In this document: piece by piece, positions 22,501 through 35,879 of the stretch | Position numbering within the stretch: position 1 is the first letter of the stretch | Layout: each line of letters starts with the position of its first letter | NCBI GenBank assembly: GCA_964057225.1 | Contig: OZ059896.1 | Location: 3,844,001 to 3,908,000, forward strand | DNA from: Auanema rhodensis | Lineage: Eukaryota; Nematoda; Chromadorea; Rhabditida; Rhabditidae | Direction: 5' to 3' | DNA length: 64,000 nucleotides | Notes under the pieces: model-generated | What the model was told of the DNA's origin: nothing | Seen by the model: the letters and a program-made list of their open reading frames with translations, nothing else | Databases searched by the model: none | Position numbers and translations under genes: made by a program

Positions 22501-25001
22501 ACTACATTAAGAAAAGCTTAATACAAAAATTAGTTATGATCGTTTGAAAAATGATGCATTAGTGTATGTTGAGTTTCCATGTACACTCAACATTGCTTCC
22601 AAAAACATTTTGACAAAAATTTTCCCGAAAAATTTCAAAATAATTTCACAAAAAGTAGATGTTTTTAGATTCCTTTTTTCAAGACAAAGACGATGGACAT
22701 TGTTATTCAACAAAAAAATTAATTCTTCACGGTGAAAATCGAGGATATAAGTGTGAACCTATATCAGTTGATATCTCGGTGCATTTTCAAGCTAGTGCAA
22801 ATCTGATAACACAGATCGACGCAGCTTAAAAATCCGCATCGAATGCACTATACTACATTAAGAAAAGCTTAATACAAAAATTAGTTATGATCGTTTGAAA
22901 AATGATGCATTAGTGTATGTTGAGTTTCCATGTACACTCAACATTGCTTCCAAAAACATTTTGACAAAAATTTTCCCGAAAAATTTCAAAATAATTTCAC
23001 AACAAGTAGATGTTTTTAGATTCCTTTTTTCAAGACAAAGACGATGGACATTGTTATTCAACAAAAAAAATTAATTCTTCAGGGTGAAAATCGAGGATAT
23101 AAGTGTGAACTTATATCAGTTGATATCTCGGTGCATTTTCAAGCTAGCGCAAATCTGATAACACAGATCGACGCAGCTTAAAAATCCGCATCGAATGCAC
23201 TATACTACATTAAGAAAAGCTTAATACAAAAATTAGTTATGATCGTTTGAAAAATGATGCATTAGTGTATGTTGAGTTTCCATGTACACTCAACATTGCT
23301 TCCAAAAACATTTTGACAAAAATTTTCCCGAAAAATTTCAAAATAATTTCACAAAAAGTAGATGTTTTTAGATTCCTTTTTTCAAGACAAAGACGATGGA
23401 CATTGTTATTCAACAAAAAAATTAATTCTTCAGGGTGAAAATCGAGGATATAAGTGTGAACTTATATCAGTTGATATCTCGGTGCATTTTCAAGCTAGCG
23501 CAAATCTGATAACACAGATCGACGCAGCTTAAAAATCCGCATCGAATGCACTATACTACATTAAGAAAAGCTTAATACAAAAATTAGTTATGATCGTTTG
23601 AAAAATGATGCATTAGTGTATGTTGAGTTTCCATGTACACTCAACATTGCTTCCAAAAACATTTTGACAAAAATTTTCCCGAAAAATTTCAAAATAATTT
23701 CACAAAAAGTAGATGTTTTTAGATTCCTTTTTTCAAGACAAAGACGATGGACATTGTTATTCAACAAAAAAATTAATTCTTCAGGGTGAAAATCGAGGAT
23801 ATAAGTGTGAACTTATATCAGTTGATATCTCGGTGCATTTTCAAGCTAGCGCAAATCTGATAACACAGATCGACGCAGCTTAAAAATCCGCATCGAATGC
23901 ACTATACTACATTAAGAAAAGCTTAATACAAAAATTAGTTATGATCGTTTGAAAAATGATGCATTAGTGTATGTTGAGTTTCCATGTACACTCAACATTG
24001 CTTCCAAAAACATTTTGACAAAAATTTTCCCGAAAAATTTCAAAATAATTTCACAAAAAGTAGATGTTTTTAGATTCCTTTTTTCAAGACAAAGACGATG
24101 GACATTGTTATTCAACAAAAAAATTAATTCTTCACGGTGAAAATCGAGGATATAAGTGTGAACCTATATCAGTTGATATCTCGGTGCATTTTCAAGCTAG
24201 CGCAAATCTGATAACACAGATCGACGCAGCTTAAAAATCCGCATCGAATGCACTATACTACATTAAGAAAAGCTTAATACAAAAATTAGTTATGATCGTT
24301 TGAAAAATGATGCATTAGTGTATGTTGAGTTTCCATGTACACTCAACATTGCTTCCAAAAACATTTTGACAAAAATTTTCCCGAAAAATTTCAAAATAAT
24401 TTCACAAAAAGTAGATGTTTTTAGATTCCTTTTTTCAAGACAAAGACGATGGACATTGTTATTCAACAAAAAAATTAATTCTTCAGGGTGAAAATCGAGG
24501 ATATAAGTGTGAACTTATATCAGTTGATATCTCGGTGCATTTTTAAGCTAGCGCAAATCTGATAACACAGATCGACGCAGCTTAAAAATCCACATCGAAT
24601 GCACTATACTACATTGGGAAACACTCAATACAAAAATTAGTTATGATCGTTTGAAAAATGATGCATTAGTGTATGTTGAGTTTCCATGTACACTCAACAT
24701 TGCTTCCAAAAACATTTTGACAAAAATTTTCCCGAAAAATTTCAAAATAATTTCACAAAAAGTAGATGTTTTTAGATTCCTTTTTTCAAGACAAAGACGA
24801 TGGACATTGTTATTCAACAAAAAAATTAATTCTTCACGGTGAAAATCGAGGATATAAGCGTGAACCTATATCAGTTGATATCTCGGTGCATTTTCAAGCT
24901 AGCGCAAATCTGATAACACAGATCGACGCAGCTTAAAAATCCGCATCGAATGCACTATACTACATTAAGAAAAGCTTAATACAAAAATTAGTTATGATCG
25001 T
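16577..25001 (+). repeat. Higher-order repeat: 8 monomers (2,808 bp), three copies
   Basis: Coordinates use the TTG phase mark. Diagnostic units with acaacaagtag occur at 16577 and 17280, 19385 and 20087, and 22193 and 22895, exactly 8 monomers apart. In each copy the third unit has an extra A before ttaattc, two caggg units follow, and the eighth unit has the tgggaaacactca leader. Private changes distinguish copies: a T lost in the unit at 18684 (copy 1) and a C lost near 20121 (copy 2). Confidence 0.85.
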
Positions 25002-28000
25002 TTGAAAAATGATGCATTAGTGTATGTTGAGTTTCCATGTACACTCAACATTGCTTCCAAAAACATTTTGACAAAAATTTTCCCGAAAAATTTCGAAATA
25101 ATTTCACAAAAAGTAGATGTTTTTAGATTCCTTTTTTCAAGACAAAGACGATGGACATTGTTATTCAACAAAAAAATTAATTCTTCACGGTGAAAATCGA
25201 GGATATAAGTGTGAACCTATATCAGTTGATATCTCGGTGCATTTTCAAGCTAGCGCAAATCTGATAACACAGATCGACGCAGCTTAAAAATCCACATCGA
25301 ATGCACTATACTACATTGGGAAAAGCTTAATACAAAAATTAGTTATGATCGTTTGAAAAATGATGCATTAGTGTATGTTGAGTTTCCATGTACACTCAAC
25401 ATTGCTTCCAAAAACATTTTGACAAAAATTTTTTCGAAAAATTTCAAAATAATTTAGCAAAAAGTAGATGTTTTTAGATTCCTTTTTTCAAGACAAAGAC
25501 GATGGACATTGTTATTCAACAAAAAAATTAATTCTTCAGGGTGAAAATCGAGGATATAAGTGTGAACTTATATCAGTTGATATCTCGGTGCATTTTCAAG
25601 CTAGCGCAAATCTGATAACACAGATCGACGCAGCTTAAAAATCCGCATCGAATGCACTATACTACATTAAGAAAAGCTTAATACAAAAATTAGTTATGAT
25701 CGTTTGAAAAATGATGCATTAGTGTATGTTGAGTTTCCATGTACACTCAACATTGCTTCCAAAAACATTTTGACAAAAATTTTCCCGAAAAATTTCAAAA
25801 TAATTTCACAAAAAGTAGATGTTTTTAGATTCCTTTTTTCAAGACAAAGACGATGGACATTGTTATTCAACAAAAAAATTAATTCTTCAGGGTGAAAATC
25901 GAGGATATAAGTGTGAACTTATATCAGTTGATATCTCGGTGCATTTTCAAGCTAGCGCAAATCTGATAACACAGATCGACGCAGCTTAAAAATCCGCATC
26001 GAATGCACTATACTACATTAAGAAAAGCTTAATACAAAAATTAGTTATGATCGTTTGAAAAATGATGCATTAGTGTATGTTGAGTTTCCATGTACACTCA
26101 ACATTGCTTCCAAAAACATTTTGACAAAAATTTTCCCGAAAAATTTCAAAATAATTTCACAAAAAGTAGATGTTTTTAGATTCCTTTTTTCAAGACAAAG
26201 ACGATGGACATTGTTATTCAACAAAAAAATTAATTCTTCACGGTGAAAATCGAGGATATAAGTGTGAACCTATATCAGTTGATATCTCGGTGCATTTTCA
26301 AGCTAGCGCAAATCTGATAACACAGATCGACGCAGCTTAAAAATCCGCATCGAATGCACTATACTACATTAAGAAAAGCTTAATACAAAAATTAGTTATG
26401 ATCGTTTGAAAAATGATGCATTAGTGTATGTTGAGTTTCCATGTACACTCAACATTGCTTCCAAAAACATTTTGACAAAAATTTTCCCGAAAAATTTCAA
26501 AATAATTTCACAAAAAGTAGATGTTTTTAGATTCCTTTTTTCAAGACAAAGACGATGGACATTGTTATTCAACAAAAAAATTAATTCTTCAGGGTGAAAA
26601 TCGAGGATATAAGTGTGAACTTATATCAGTTGATATCTCGGTGCATTTTTAAGCTAGCGCAAATCTGATAACACAGATCGACGCAGCTTAAAAATCCACA
26701 TCGAATGCACTATACTACATTGGGAAACACTCAATACAAAAATTAGTTATGATCGTTTGAAAAATGATGCATTAGTGTATGTTGAGTTTCCATGTACACT
26801 CAACATTGCTTCCAAAAACATTTTGACAAAAATTTTCCCGAAAAATTTCAAAATAATTTCACAAAAAGTAGATGTTTTTAGATTCCTTTTTTCAAGACAA
26901 AGACGATGGACATTGTTATTCAACAAAAAAATTAATTCTTCACGGTGAAAATCGAGGATATAAGCGTGAACCTATATCAGTTGATATCTCGGTGCATTTT
27001 CAAGCTAGCGCAAATCTGATAACACAGATCGACGCAGCTTAAAAATCCGCATCGAATGCACTATACTACATTAAGAAAAGCTTAATACAAAAATTAGTTA
27101 TGATCGTTTGAAAAATGATGCATTAGTGTATGTTGAGTTTCCATGTACACTCAACATTGCTTCCAAAAACATTTTGACAAAAATTTTCCCGAAAAATTTC
27201 GAAATAATTTCACAAAAAGTAGATGTTTTTAGATTCCTTTTTTCAAGACAAAGACGATGGACATTGTTATTCAACAAAAAAATTAATTCTTCACGGTGAA
27301 AATCGAGGATATAAGTGTGAACCTATATCAGTTGATATCTCGGTGCATTTTCAAGCTAGCGCAAATCTGATAACACAGATCGACGCAGCTTAAAAATCCA
27401 CATCGAATGCACTATACTACATTGGGAAACACTCAATACAAAAATTAGTTATGATCGTTTGAAAAATGATGCATTAGTGTATGTTGAGTTTCCATGTACA
27501 CTCAACATTGCTTCCAAAAACATTTTGACAAAAATTTTCCCGAAAAATTTCGAAATAATTTCACAAAAAGTAGATGTTTTTAGATTCCTTTTTTCAAGAC
27601 AAAGACGATGGACATTGTTATTCAACAAAAAAATTAATTCTTCACGGTGAAAATCGAGGATATAAGTGTGAACCTATATCAGTTGATATCTCGGTGCATT
27701 TTCAAGCTAGCGCAAATCTGATAACACAGATCGACGCAGCTTAAAAATCCACATCGAATGCACTATACTACATTGGGAAACACTCAATACAAAAATTAGT
27801 TATGATCGTTTGAAAAATGATGCATTAGTGTATGTTGAGTTTCCATGTACACTCAACATTGCTTCCAAAAACATTTTGACAAAAATTTTCCCGAAAAATT
27901 TCAAAATAATATCACAAAAAGTAGATGTTTTTAGATTCCTTTTTTCAAGACAAAGACGATGGACATTGTTATTCAACAAAAAAATTAATTCTTCACGGTG

Positions 28001-28511
28001 AAAATCGAGGATATAAGTGTGAACCTATATCAGTTGATATCTCGGTGCATTTTCAAGCTAGCGCAAATCTGATAACACAGATCGACGCAGCTTAAAAATC
28101 CGCATCGAATGCACTATACTACATTAAGAAAAGCTTAATACAAAAATTAGTTATGATCGTTTGAAAAATGATGCATTAGTGTATGTTGAGTTTCCATGTA
28201 CACTCAACATTGCTTCCAAAAACATTTTGACAAAAATTTTCCCGAAAAATTTCAAAATAATTTCACAAAAAGTAGATGTTTTTAGATTCCTTTTTTCAAG
28301 ACAAAGACGATGGACATTGTTATTCAACAAAAAAATTAATTCTTCAGGGTGAAAATCGAGGATATAAGTGTGAACTTATATCAGTTGATATCTCGGTGCA
28401 TTTTTAAGCTAGCGCAAATCTGATAACACAGATCGACGCAGCTTAAAAATCCGCATCGAATGCACTATACTACATTAAGAAAAGCTTAATACAAAAATTA
28501 GTTATGATTGT
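24651..28511 (+). repeat. Higher-order repeat: 6 monomers (2,106 bp), two partly preserved copies
   Basis: The rare variant ataagcgtgaacc follows the tgggaaac-leader unit at both 24651 and 26757. Each is followed by a unit with aatttcgaaataa (25002 and 27108). The copies then differ: the unit at 25353 carries a unique cluster of changes, while 27459 repeats the tcgaaataa variant. Confidence 0.65.
25353..25703 (+). repeat. Outlier 351-bp monomer
   Basis: This unit has attttttcgaaaa in place of attttcccgaaaa and aatttagcaaaaag in place of aatttcacaaaaag. It also has a hybrid leader, tgggaaaagctta. The tag creates a stop in the usual open frame. It is the most diverged monomer I can see before the window's final 2 kb, and its leader looks like a recombinant of two leader types. 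Confidence 0.8.
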
Positions 28512-29915
28512 TTGAAAAATGATGCATTAGTGTATGTTGAGTTTCCATGTACACTCAACATTGCTTCCAAAAACATTTTGACAAAAATTTTCCCAAAAAA
28601 TTTCAAAATAATTTCACAAAAAGTAGATGTTTTTAGATTCCTTTTTTCAAGACAAAGACGATGGACATTGTTATTCAACAAAAAAATTAATTCTTCACGG
28701 TGAAAATCGAGGATATAAGTGTGAACCTATATCAGTTGATATCTCGGTGCATTTTCAAGCTAGCGCAAATCTGATAACACAGATCGACGCAGCTTAAAAA
28801 TCCGCATCGAATGCACTATACTACATTAAGAAAAGCTTAATACAAAAATTAGTTATGATCGTTTGAAAAATGATGCATTAGTGTATGTTGAGTTTCCATG
28901 TACACTCAACATTGCTTCCAAAAACATTTTGACAAAAATTTTCCCGAAAAATTTCAAAATAATTTCACAAAAAGTAGATGTTTTTAGATTCCTTTTTTCA
29001 AGACAAAGACGATGGACATTGTTATTCAACAAAAAAATTAATTCTTCACGGTGAAAATCGAGGATATAAGTGTGAACCTATATCAGTTGATATCTCGGTG
29101 CATTTTCAAGCTAGCGCAAATCTGATAACACAGATCGACGCAGCTTAAAAATCCGCATCGAATGCACTATACTACATTAAGAAAAGCTTAATACAAAAAT
29201 TAGTTATGATCGTTTGAAAAATGATGCATTAGTGTATGTTGAGTTTCCATGTACACTCAACATTGCTTCCAAAAACATTTTGACAAAAATTTTCCCGAAA
29301 AATTTCAAAATAATTTCACAAAAAGTAGATGTTTTTAGATTCCTTTTTTCAAGACAAAGACGATGGACATTGTTATTCAACAAAAAAATTAATTCTTCAG
29401 GGTGAAAATCGAGGATATAAGTGTGAACTTATATCAGTTGATATCTCGGTGCATTTTTAAGCTAGCGCAAATCTGATAACACAGATCGACGCAGCTTAAA
29501 AATCCACATCGAATGCACTATACTACATTGGGAAACACTCAATACAAAAATTAGTTATGATCGTTTGAAAAATGATGCATTAGTGTATGTTGAGTTTCCA
29601 TGTACACTCAACATTGCTTCCAAAAACATTTTGACAAAAATTTTCCCGAAAAATTTCAAAATAATTTCACAAAAAGTAGATGTTTTTAGATTCCTTTTTT
29701 CAAGACAAAGACGATGGACATTGTTATTCAACAAAAAAATTAATTCTTCACGGTGAAAATCGAGGATATAAGTGTGAACCTATATCAGTTGATATCTCGG
29801 TGCATTTTCAAGCTAGCGCAAATCTGATAACACAGATCGACGCAGCTTAAAAATCCACATCGAATGCACTATACTACATTGGGAAACACTCAATACAAAA
29901 ATTAGTTATGATCGT

Positions 29916-32372
29916 TTGAAAAATGATGCATTAGTGTATGTTGAGTTTCCATGTACACTCAACATTGCTTCCAAAAACATTTTGACAAAAATTTTCCCGA
30001 AAAATTTCAAAATAATATCACAAAAAGTAGATGTTTTTAGATTCCTTTTTTCAAGACAAAGACGATGGACATTGTTATTCAACAAAAAAATTAATTCTTC
30101 ACGGTGAAAATCGAGGATATAAGTGTGAACCTATATCAGTTGATATCTCGGTGCATTTTCAAGCTAGCGCAAATCTGATAACACAGATCGACGCAGCTTA
30201 AAAATACGCATCGAATGCACTATACTACATTAAGAAAAGCTTAATACAAAAATTAGTTATGATCGTTTGAAAAATGATGCATTAGTGTATGTTGAGTTTC
30301 CATGTACACTCAACATTGCTTCCAAAAACATTTTGACAAAAATTTTCCCGAAAAATTTCAAAATAATTTCACAAAAAGTAGATGTTTTTAGATTCCTTTT
30401 TTCAAGACAAAGACGATGGACATTGTTATTCAACAAAAAAATTAATTCTTCAGGGTGAAAATCGAGGATATAAGTGTGAACTTATATCAGTTGATATCTC
30501 GGTGCATTTTTAAGCTAGCGCAAATCTGATAACACAGATCGACGCAGCTTAAAAATCCACATCGAATGCACTATACTACATTGGGAAACACTCAATACAA
30601 AAATTAGTTATGATCGTTTGAAAAATGATGCATTAGTGTATGTTGAGTTTCCATGTACACTCAACATTGCTTCCAAAAACATTTTGACAAAAATTTTCCC
30701 GAAAAATTTCAAAATAATTTCACAAAAAGTAGATGTTTTTAGATTCCTTTTTTCAAGACAAAGACGATGGACATTGTTATTCAACAAAAAAATTAATTCT
30801 TCACGGTGAAAATCGAGGATATAAGTGTGAACCTATATCAGTTGATATCTCGGTGCATTTTCAAGCTAGCGCAAATCTGATAACACAGATCGACGCAGCT
30901 TAAAAATCCGCATCGAATGCACTATACTACATTAAGAAAAGCTTAATACAAAAATTAGTTATGATCGTTTGAAAAATGATGCATTAGTGTATGTTGAGTT
31001 TCCATGTACACTCAACATTGCTTCCAAAAACATTTTGACAAAAATTTTCCCGAAAAATTTCGAAATAATTTCACAAAAAGTAGATGTTTTTAGATTCCTT
31101 TTTTCAAGACAAAGACGATGGACATTGTTATTCAACAAAAAAATTAATTCTTCACGGTGAAAATCGAGGATATAAGTGTGAACCTATATCAGTTGATATC
31201 TCGGTGCATTTTCAAGCTAGCGCAAATCTGATAACACAGATCGACGCAGCTTAAAAATCCACATCGAATGCACTATACTACATTGGGAAACACTCAATAC
31301 AAAAATTAGTTATGATCGTTTGAAAAATGATGCATTAGTGTATGTTGAGTTTCCATGTACACTCAACATTGCTTCCAAAAACATTTTGACAAAAATTTTC
31401 CCGAAAAATTTCAAAATAATATCACAAAAAGTAGATGTTTTTAGATTCCTTTTTTCAAGACAAAGACGATGGACATTGTTATTCAACAAAAAAATTAATT
31501 CTTCACGGTGAAAATCGAGGATATAAGTGTGAACCTATATCAGTTGATATCTCGGTGCATTTTCAAGCTAGCGCAAATCTGATAACACAGATCGACGCAG
31601 CTTAAAAATACGCATCGAATGCACTATACTACATTAAGAAAAGCTTAATACAAAAATTAGTTATGATCGTTTGAAAAATGATGCATTAGTGTATGTTGAG
31701 TTTCCATGTACACTCAACATTGCTTCCAAAAACATTTTGACAAAAATTTTCCCGAAAAATTTCAAAATAATTTCACAAAAAGTAGATGTTTTTAGATTCC
31801 TTTTTTCAAGACAAAGACGATGGACATTGTTATTCAACAAAAAAATTAATTCTTCAGGGTGAAAATCGAGGATATAAGTGTGAACTTATATCAGTTGATA
31901 TCTCGGTGCATTTTTAAGCTAGCGCAAATCTGATAACACAGATCGACGCAGCTTAAAAATCCACATCGAATGCACTATACTACATTGGGAAACACTCAAT
32001 ACAAAAATTAGTTATGATCGTTTGAAAAATGATGCATTAGTGTATGTTGAGTTTCCATGTACACTCAACATTGCTTCCAAAAACATTTTGACAAAAATTT
32101 TCCCAAAAAATTTCAAAATAATTTCACAAAAAGTAGATGTTTTTAGATTCCTTTTTTCAAGACAAAGACGATGGACATTGTTATTCAACAAAAAAATTAA
32201 TTCTTCACGGTGAAAATCGAGGATATAAGTGTGAACCTATATCAGTTGATATCTCGGTGCATTTTCAAGCTAGCGCAAATCTGATAACACAGATCGACGC
32301 AGCTTAAAAATCCGCATCGAATGCACTATACTACATTAAGAAAAGCTTAATACAAAAATTAGTTATGATCGT
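29916..32372 (+). repeat. Higher-order repeat: 4 monomers (1,404 bp), about 1.75 copies
   Basis: Units with aataatatcacaa at 29916 and 31320 are each followed by a unit with aaatacgcatcg (30267 and 31671) and then by a tgggaaac-leader unit. The spacing is exactly four monomers. The related atatcac unit at 27810 shows the motif was present before this expansion. Confidence 0.7.
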
Positions 32373-33072
32373 TTGAAAAATGATGCATTAGTGTATGTTG
32401 AGTTTCCATGTACACTCAACATTGCTTCCAAAAACATTTTGACAAAAATTTTCCCGAAAAATTTCAAAATAATTTCACAAAAAGTAGATGTTTTTAGATT
32501 CCTTTTTTCAAGACAAAGACGATGGACATTGTTATTCAACAAAAAATTAATTCTTCAGGGTGAAAATCGAGGATATAAGTGTGAACTTATATCAGTTGAT
32601 ATCTCGGTGCATTTTTAAGCTAGCGCAAATCTGATAACACAGATCGACGCAGCTTAAAAATCCGCATCGAATGCACTATACTACATTAAGAAAAGCTTAA
32701 TACAAAAATTAGTTATGATCGTTTGAAAAATGATGCATTAGTGTATGTTGAGTTTCCATGTACACTCAACATTGCTTCCAAAAACATTTTGACAAAAATT
32801 TTCCCGAAAAATTTCAAAATAATTTCACAAAAAGTAGATGTTTTTAGATTCCTTTTTTCAAGACAAAGACGATGGACATTGTTATTCAACAAAAAATTAA
32901 TTCTTCAGGGTGAAAATCGAGGATATAAGTGTGAACTTATATCAGTTGATATCTCGGTGCATTTTTAAGCTAGCGCAAATCTGATAACACAGATCGACGC
33001 AGCTTAAAAATCCACATCGAATGCACTATACTACATTGGGAAACACTCAATACAAAAATTAGTTATGATCGT

Positions 33073-35879
33073 TTGAAAAATGATGCATTAGTGTATGTTG
33101 AGTTTCCATGTACACTCAACATTGCTTCCAAAAACATTTTGACAAAAAGTTTCCCGAAAAATTTCAAAATAATTTCACAAAAAGTAGATGTTTTTAGATT
33201 CCTTTTTTCAAGACAAAGACGATGGACATTGTTATTCAACGAAAAAATTAATTCTTCAGGGTGAAAATCGAGGATATAAGTGTGAACTTATATCAGTTGA
33301 TATCTCGGTGCATTTTTAAGCTAGCGCAAATCTGATAACACAGATCGACGCAGCTTAAAAATCCGCATCGAATGCACTATACTACATTGAGAAAAGCTTA
33401 ATACAAAAATTAGTTATGATCGTTTGAAAAATGATGCATTAGTGTATGTTGAGTTTCCATGTACACTCAACATTGCTTCCAAAAACATTTTGACAAAAAT
33501 TTTCCCGAAAAATTTCAAAATAATTTCACAAAAAGTAGATGTTTTTAGATTCCTTTTTTCAAGACAAAGACGATGGACATTGTTATTCAACAAAAAAATT
33601 AATTCTTCACGGTGAAAATCGAGGATATAAGTGTGAACCTATATCAGTTGATATCTCGGTGCATTTTCAAGCTAGCGCAAATCTGATAACACAGATCGAC
33701 GCAGCTTAAAAATCCGCATCGAATGCACTATATTACATTAAGAAAAGCTTAATACAAAAATTAGTTATGATCGTTTGAAAAATGATGCATTAGTGTATGT
33801 TGAGTTTCCATGTACACTCAACATTGCTTCCAAAAACATTTTGACAAAAATTTTCCCGAAAAATTTCAAAATAATTTCACAAAAAGTAGATGTTTTTAGA
33901 TTCCTTTTTTCAAGACAAAGACGATGGACATTGTTATTCAACAAAAAAATTAATTCTTCAGGGTGAAAATCGAGGATATAAGTGTGAACTTATATCAGTT
34001 GATATCTCGGTGCATTTTTAAGCTAGCGCAAATCTGATAACACAGATCGACGCAGCTTAAAAATCCGCATCGAATGCACTATACTACATTAAGAAAAGCT
34101 TAATACAAAAATTAGTTATGATCGTTTGAAAAATGATGCATTAGTGTATGTTGAGTTTCCATGTACACTCAACATTGCTTCCAAAAACATTTTGACAAAA
34201 ATTTTCCCGAAAAATTTCAAAATAATTTCACAAAAAGTAGATGTTTTTAGATTCCTTTTTTCAAGACAAAGACGATGGACATTGTTATTCAACAAAAAAT
34301 TAATTCTTCAGGGTGAAAATCGAGGATATAAGTGTGAACTTATATCAGTTGATATCTCGGTGCATTTTTAAGCTAGCGCAAATCTGATAACACAGATCGA
34401 CGCAGCTTAAAAATCCACATCGAATGCACTATACTACATTGGGAAACACTCAATACAAAAATTAGTTATGATCGTTTGAAAAATGATGCATTAGTGTATG
34501 TTGAGTTTCCATGTACACTCAACATTGCTTCCAAAAACATTTTGACAAAAAGTTTCCCGAAAAATTTCAAAATAATTTCACAAAAAGTAGATGTTTTTAG
34601 ATTCCTTTTTTCAAGACAAAGACGATGGACATTGTTATTCAACGAAAAAATTAATTCTTCAGGGTGAAAATCGAGGATATAAGTGTGAACTTATATCAGT
34701 TGATATCTCGGTGCATTTTTAAGCTAGCGCAAATCTGATAACACAGATCGACGCAGCTTAAAAATCCGCATCGAATGCACTATACTACATTGAGAAAAGC
34801 TTAATACAAAAATTAGTTATGATCGTTTGAAAAATGATGCATTAGTGTATGTTGAGTTTCCATGTACACTCAAAATTGCTTCCAAAAACATTTTGACAAA
34901 AATTTTCCCGAAAAATTTCAAAATAATTTCACAAAAAGTAGATGTTTTTAGATTCCTTTTTTCAAGACAAAGACGATGGACATTGTTATTCAACAAAAAA
35001 ATTAATTCTTCACGGTGAAAATCGAGGATATAAGTGTGAACCTATATCAGTTGATATCTCGGTGCATTTTCAAGCTAGCGCAAATCTGATAACACAGATC
35101 GACGCAGCTTAAAAATCCGCATCGAATGCACTATATTACATTAAGAAAAGCTTAATACAAAAATTAGTTATGATCGTTTGAAAAATGATGCATTAGTGTA
35201 TGTTGAGTTTCCATGTACACTCAACATTGCTTCCAAAAACATTTTGACAAAAATTTTCCCGAAAAATTTCAAAATAATTTCACAAAAAGTAGATGTTTTT
35301 AGATTCCTTTTTTCAAGACAAAGACGATGGACATTGTTATTCAACAAAAAAATTAATTCTTCAGGGTGAAAATCGAGGATATAAGTGTGAACTTATATCA
35401 GTTGATATCTCGGTGCATTTTTAAGCTAGCGCAAATCTGATAACACAGATCGACGCAGCTTAAAAATCCGCATCGAATGCACTATACTACATTAAGAAAA
35501 GCTTAATACAAAAATTAGTTATGATCGTTTGAAAAATGATGCATTAGTGTATGTTGAGTTTCCATGTACACTCAACATTGCTTCCAAAAACATTTTGACA
35601 AAAATTTTCCCGAAAAATTTCAAAATAATTTCACAAAAAGTAGATGTTTTTAGATTTCTTTTTTCAAGACAAAGACGATGGACATTGTTATTCAACAAAA
35701 AAATTAATTCTTCAGGGTGAAAATCGAGGATATAAGTGTGAACTTATATCAGTTGATATCTCGGTGCATTTTTAAGCTAGCGCAAATCTGATAACACAGA
35801 TCGACGCAGCTTAAAAATCCACATCGAATGCACTATACTACATTGGGAAACACTCAATACAAAAATTAGTTATGATCGT
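33073..35879 (+). repeat. Higher-order repeat: 4 monomers (1,403-1,404 bp), two copies
   Basis: Units at 33073 and 34476 share caaaaagtttcccg and caacgaaaaaatt. The next units share the rare ttgagaaaagctta leader, and the third units share tatattacatta. The fourth unit differs: six-A type at 34126 against the agatttctttt type at 35529. Confidence 0.8.
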
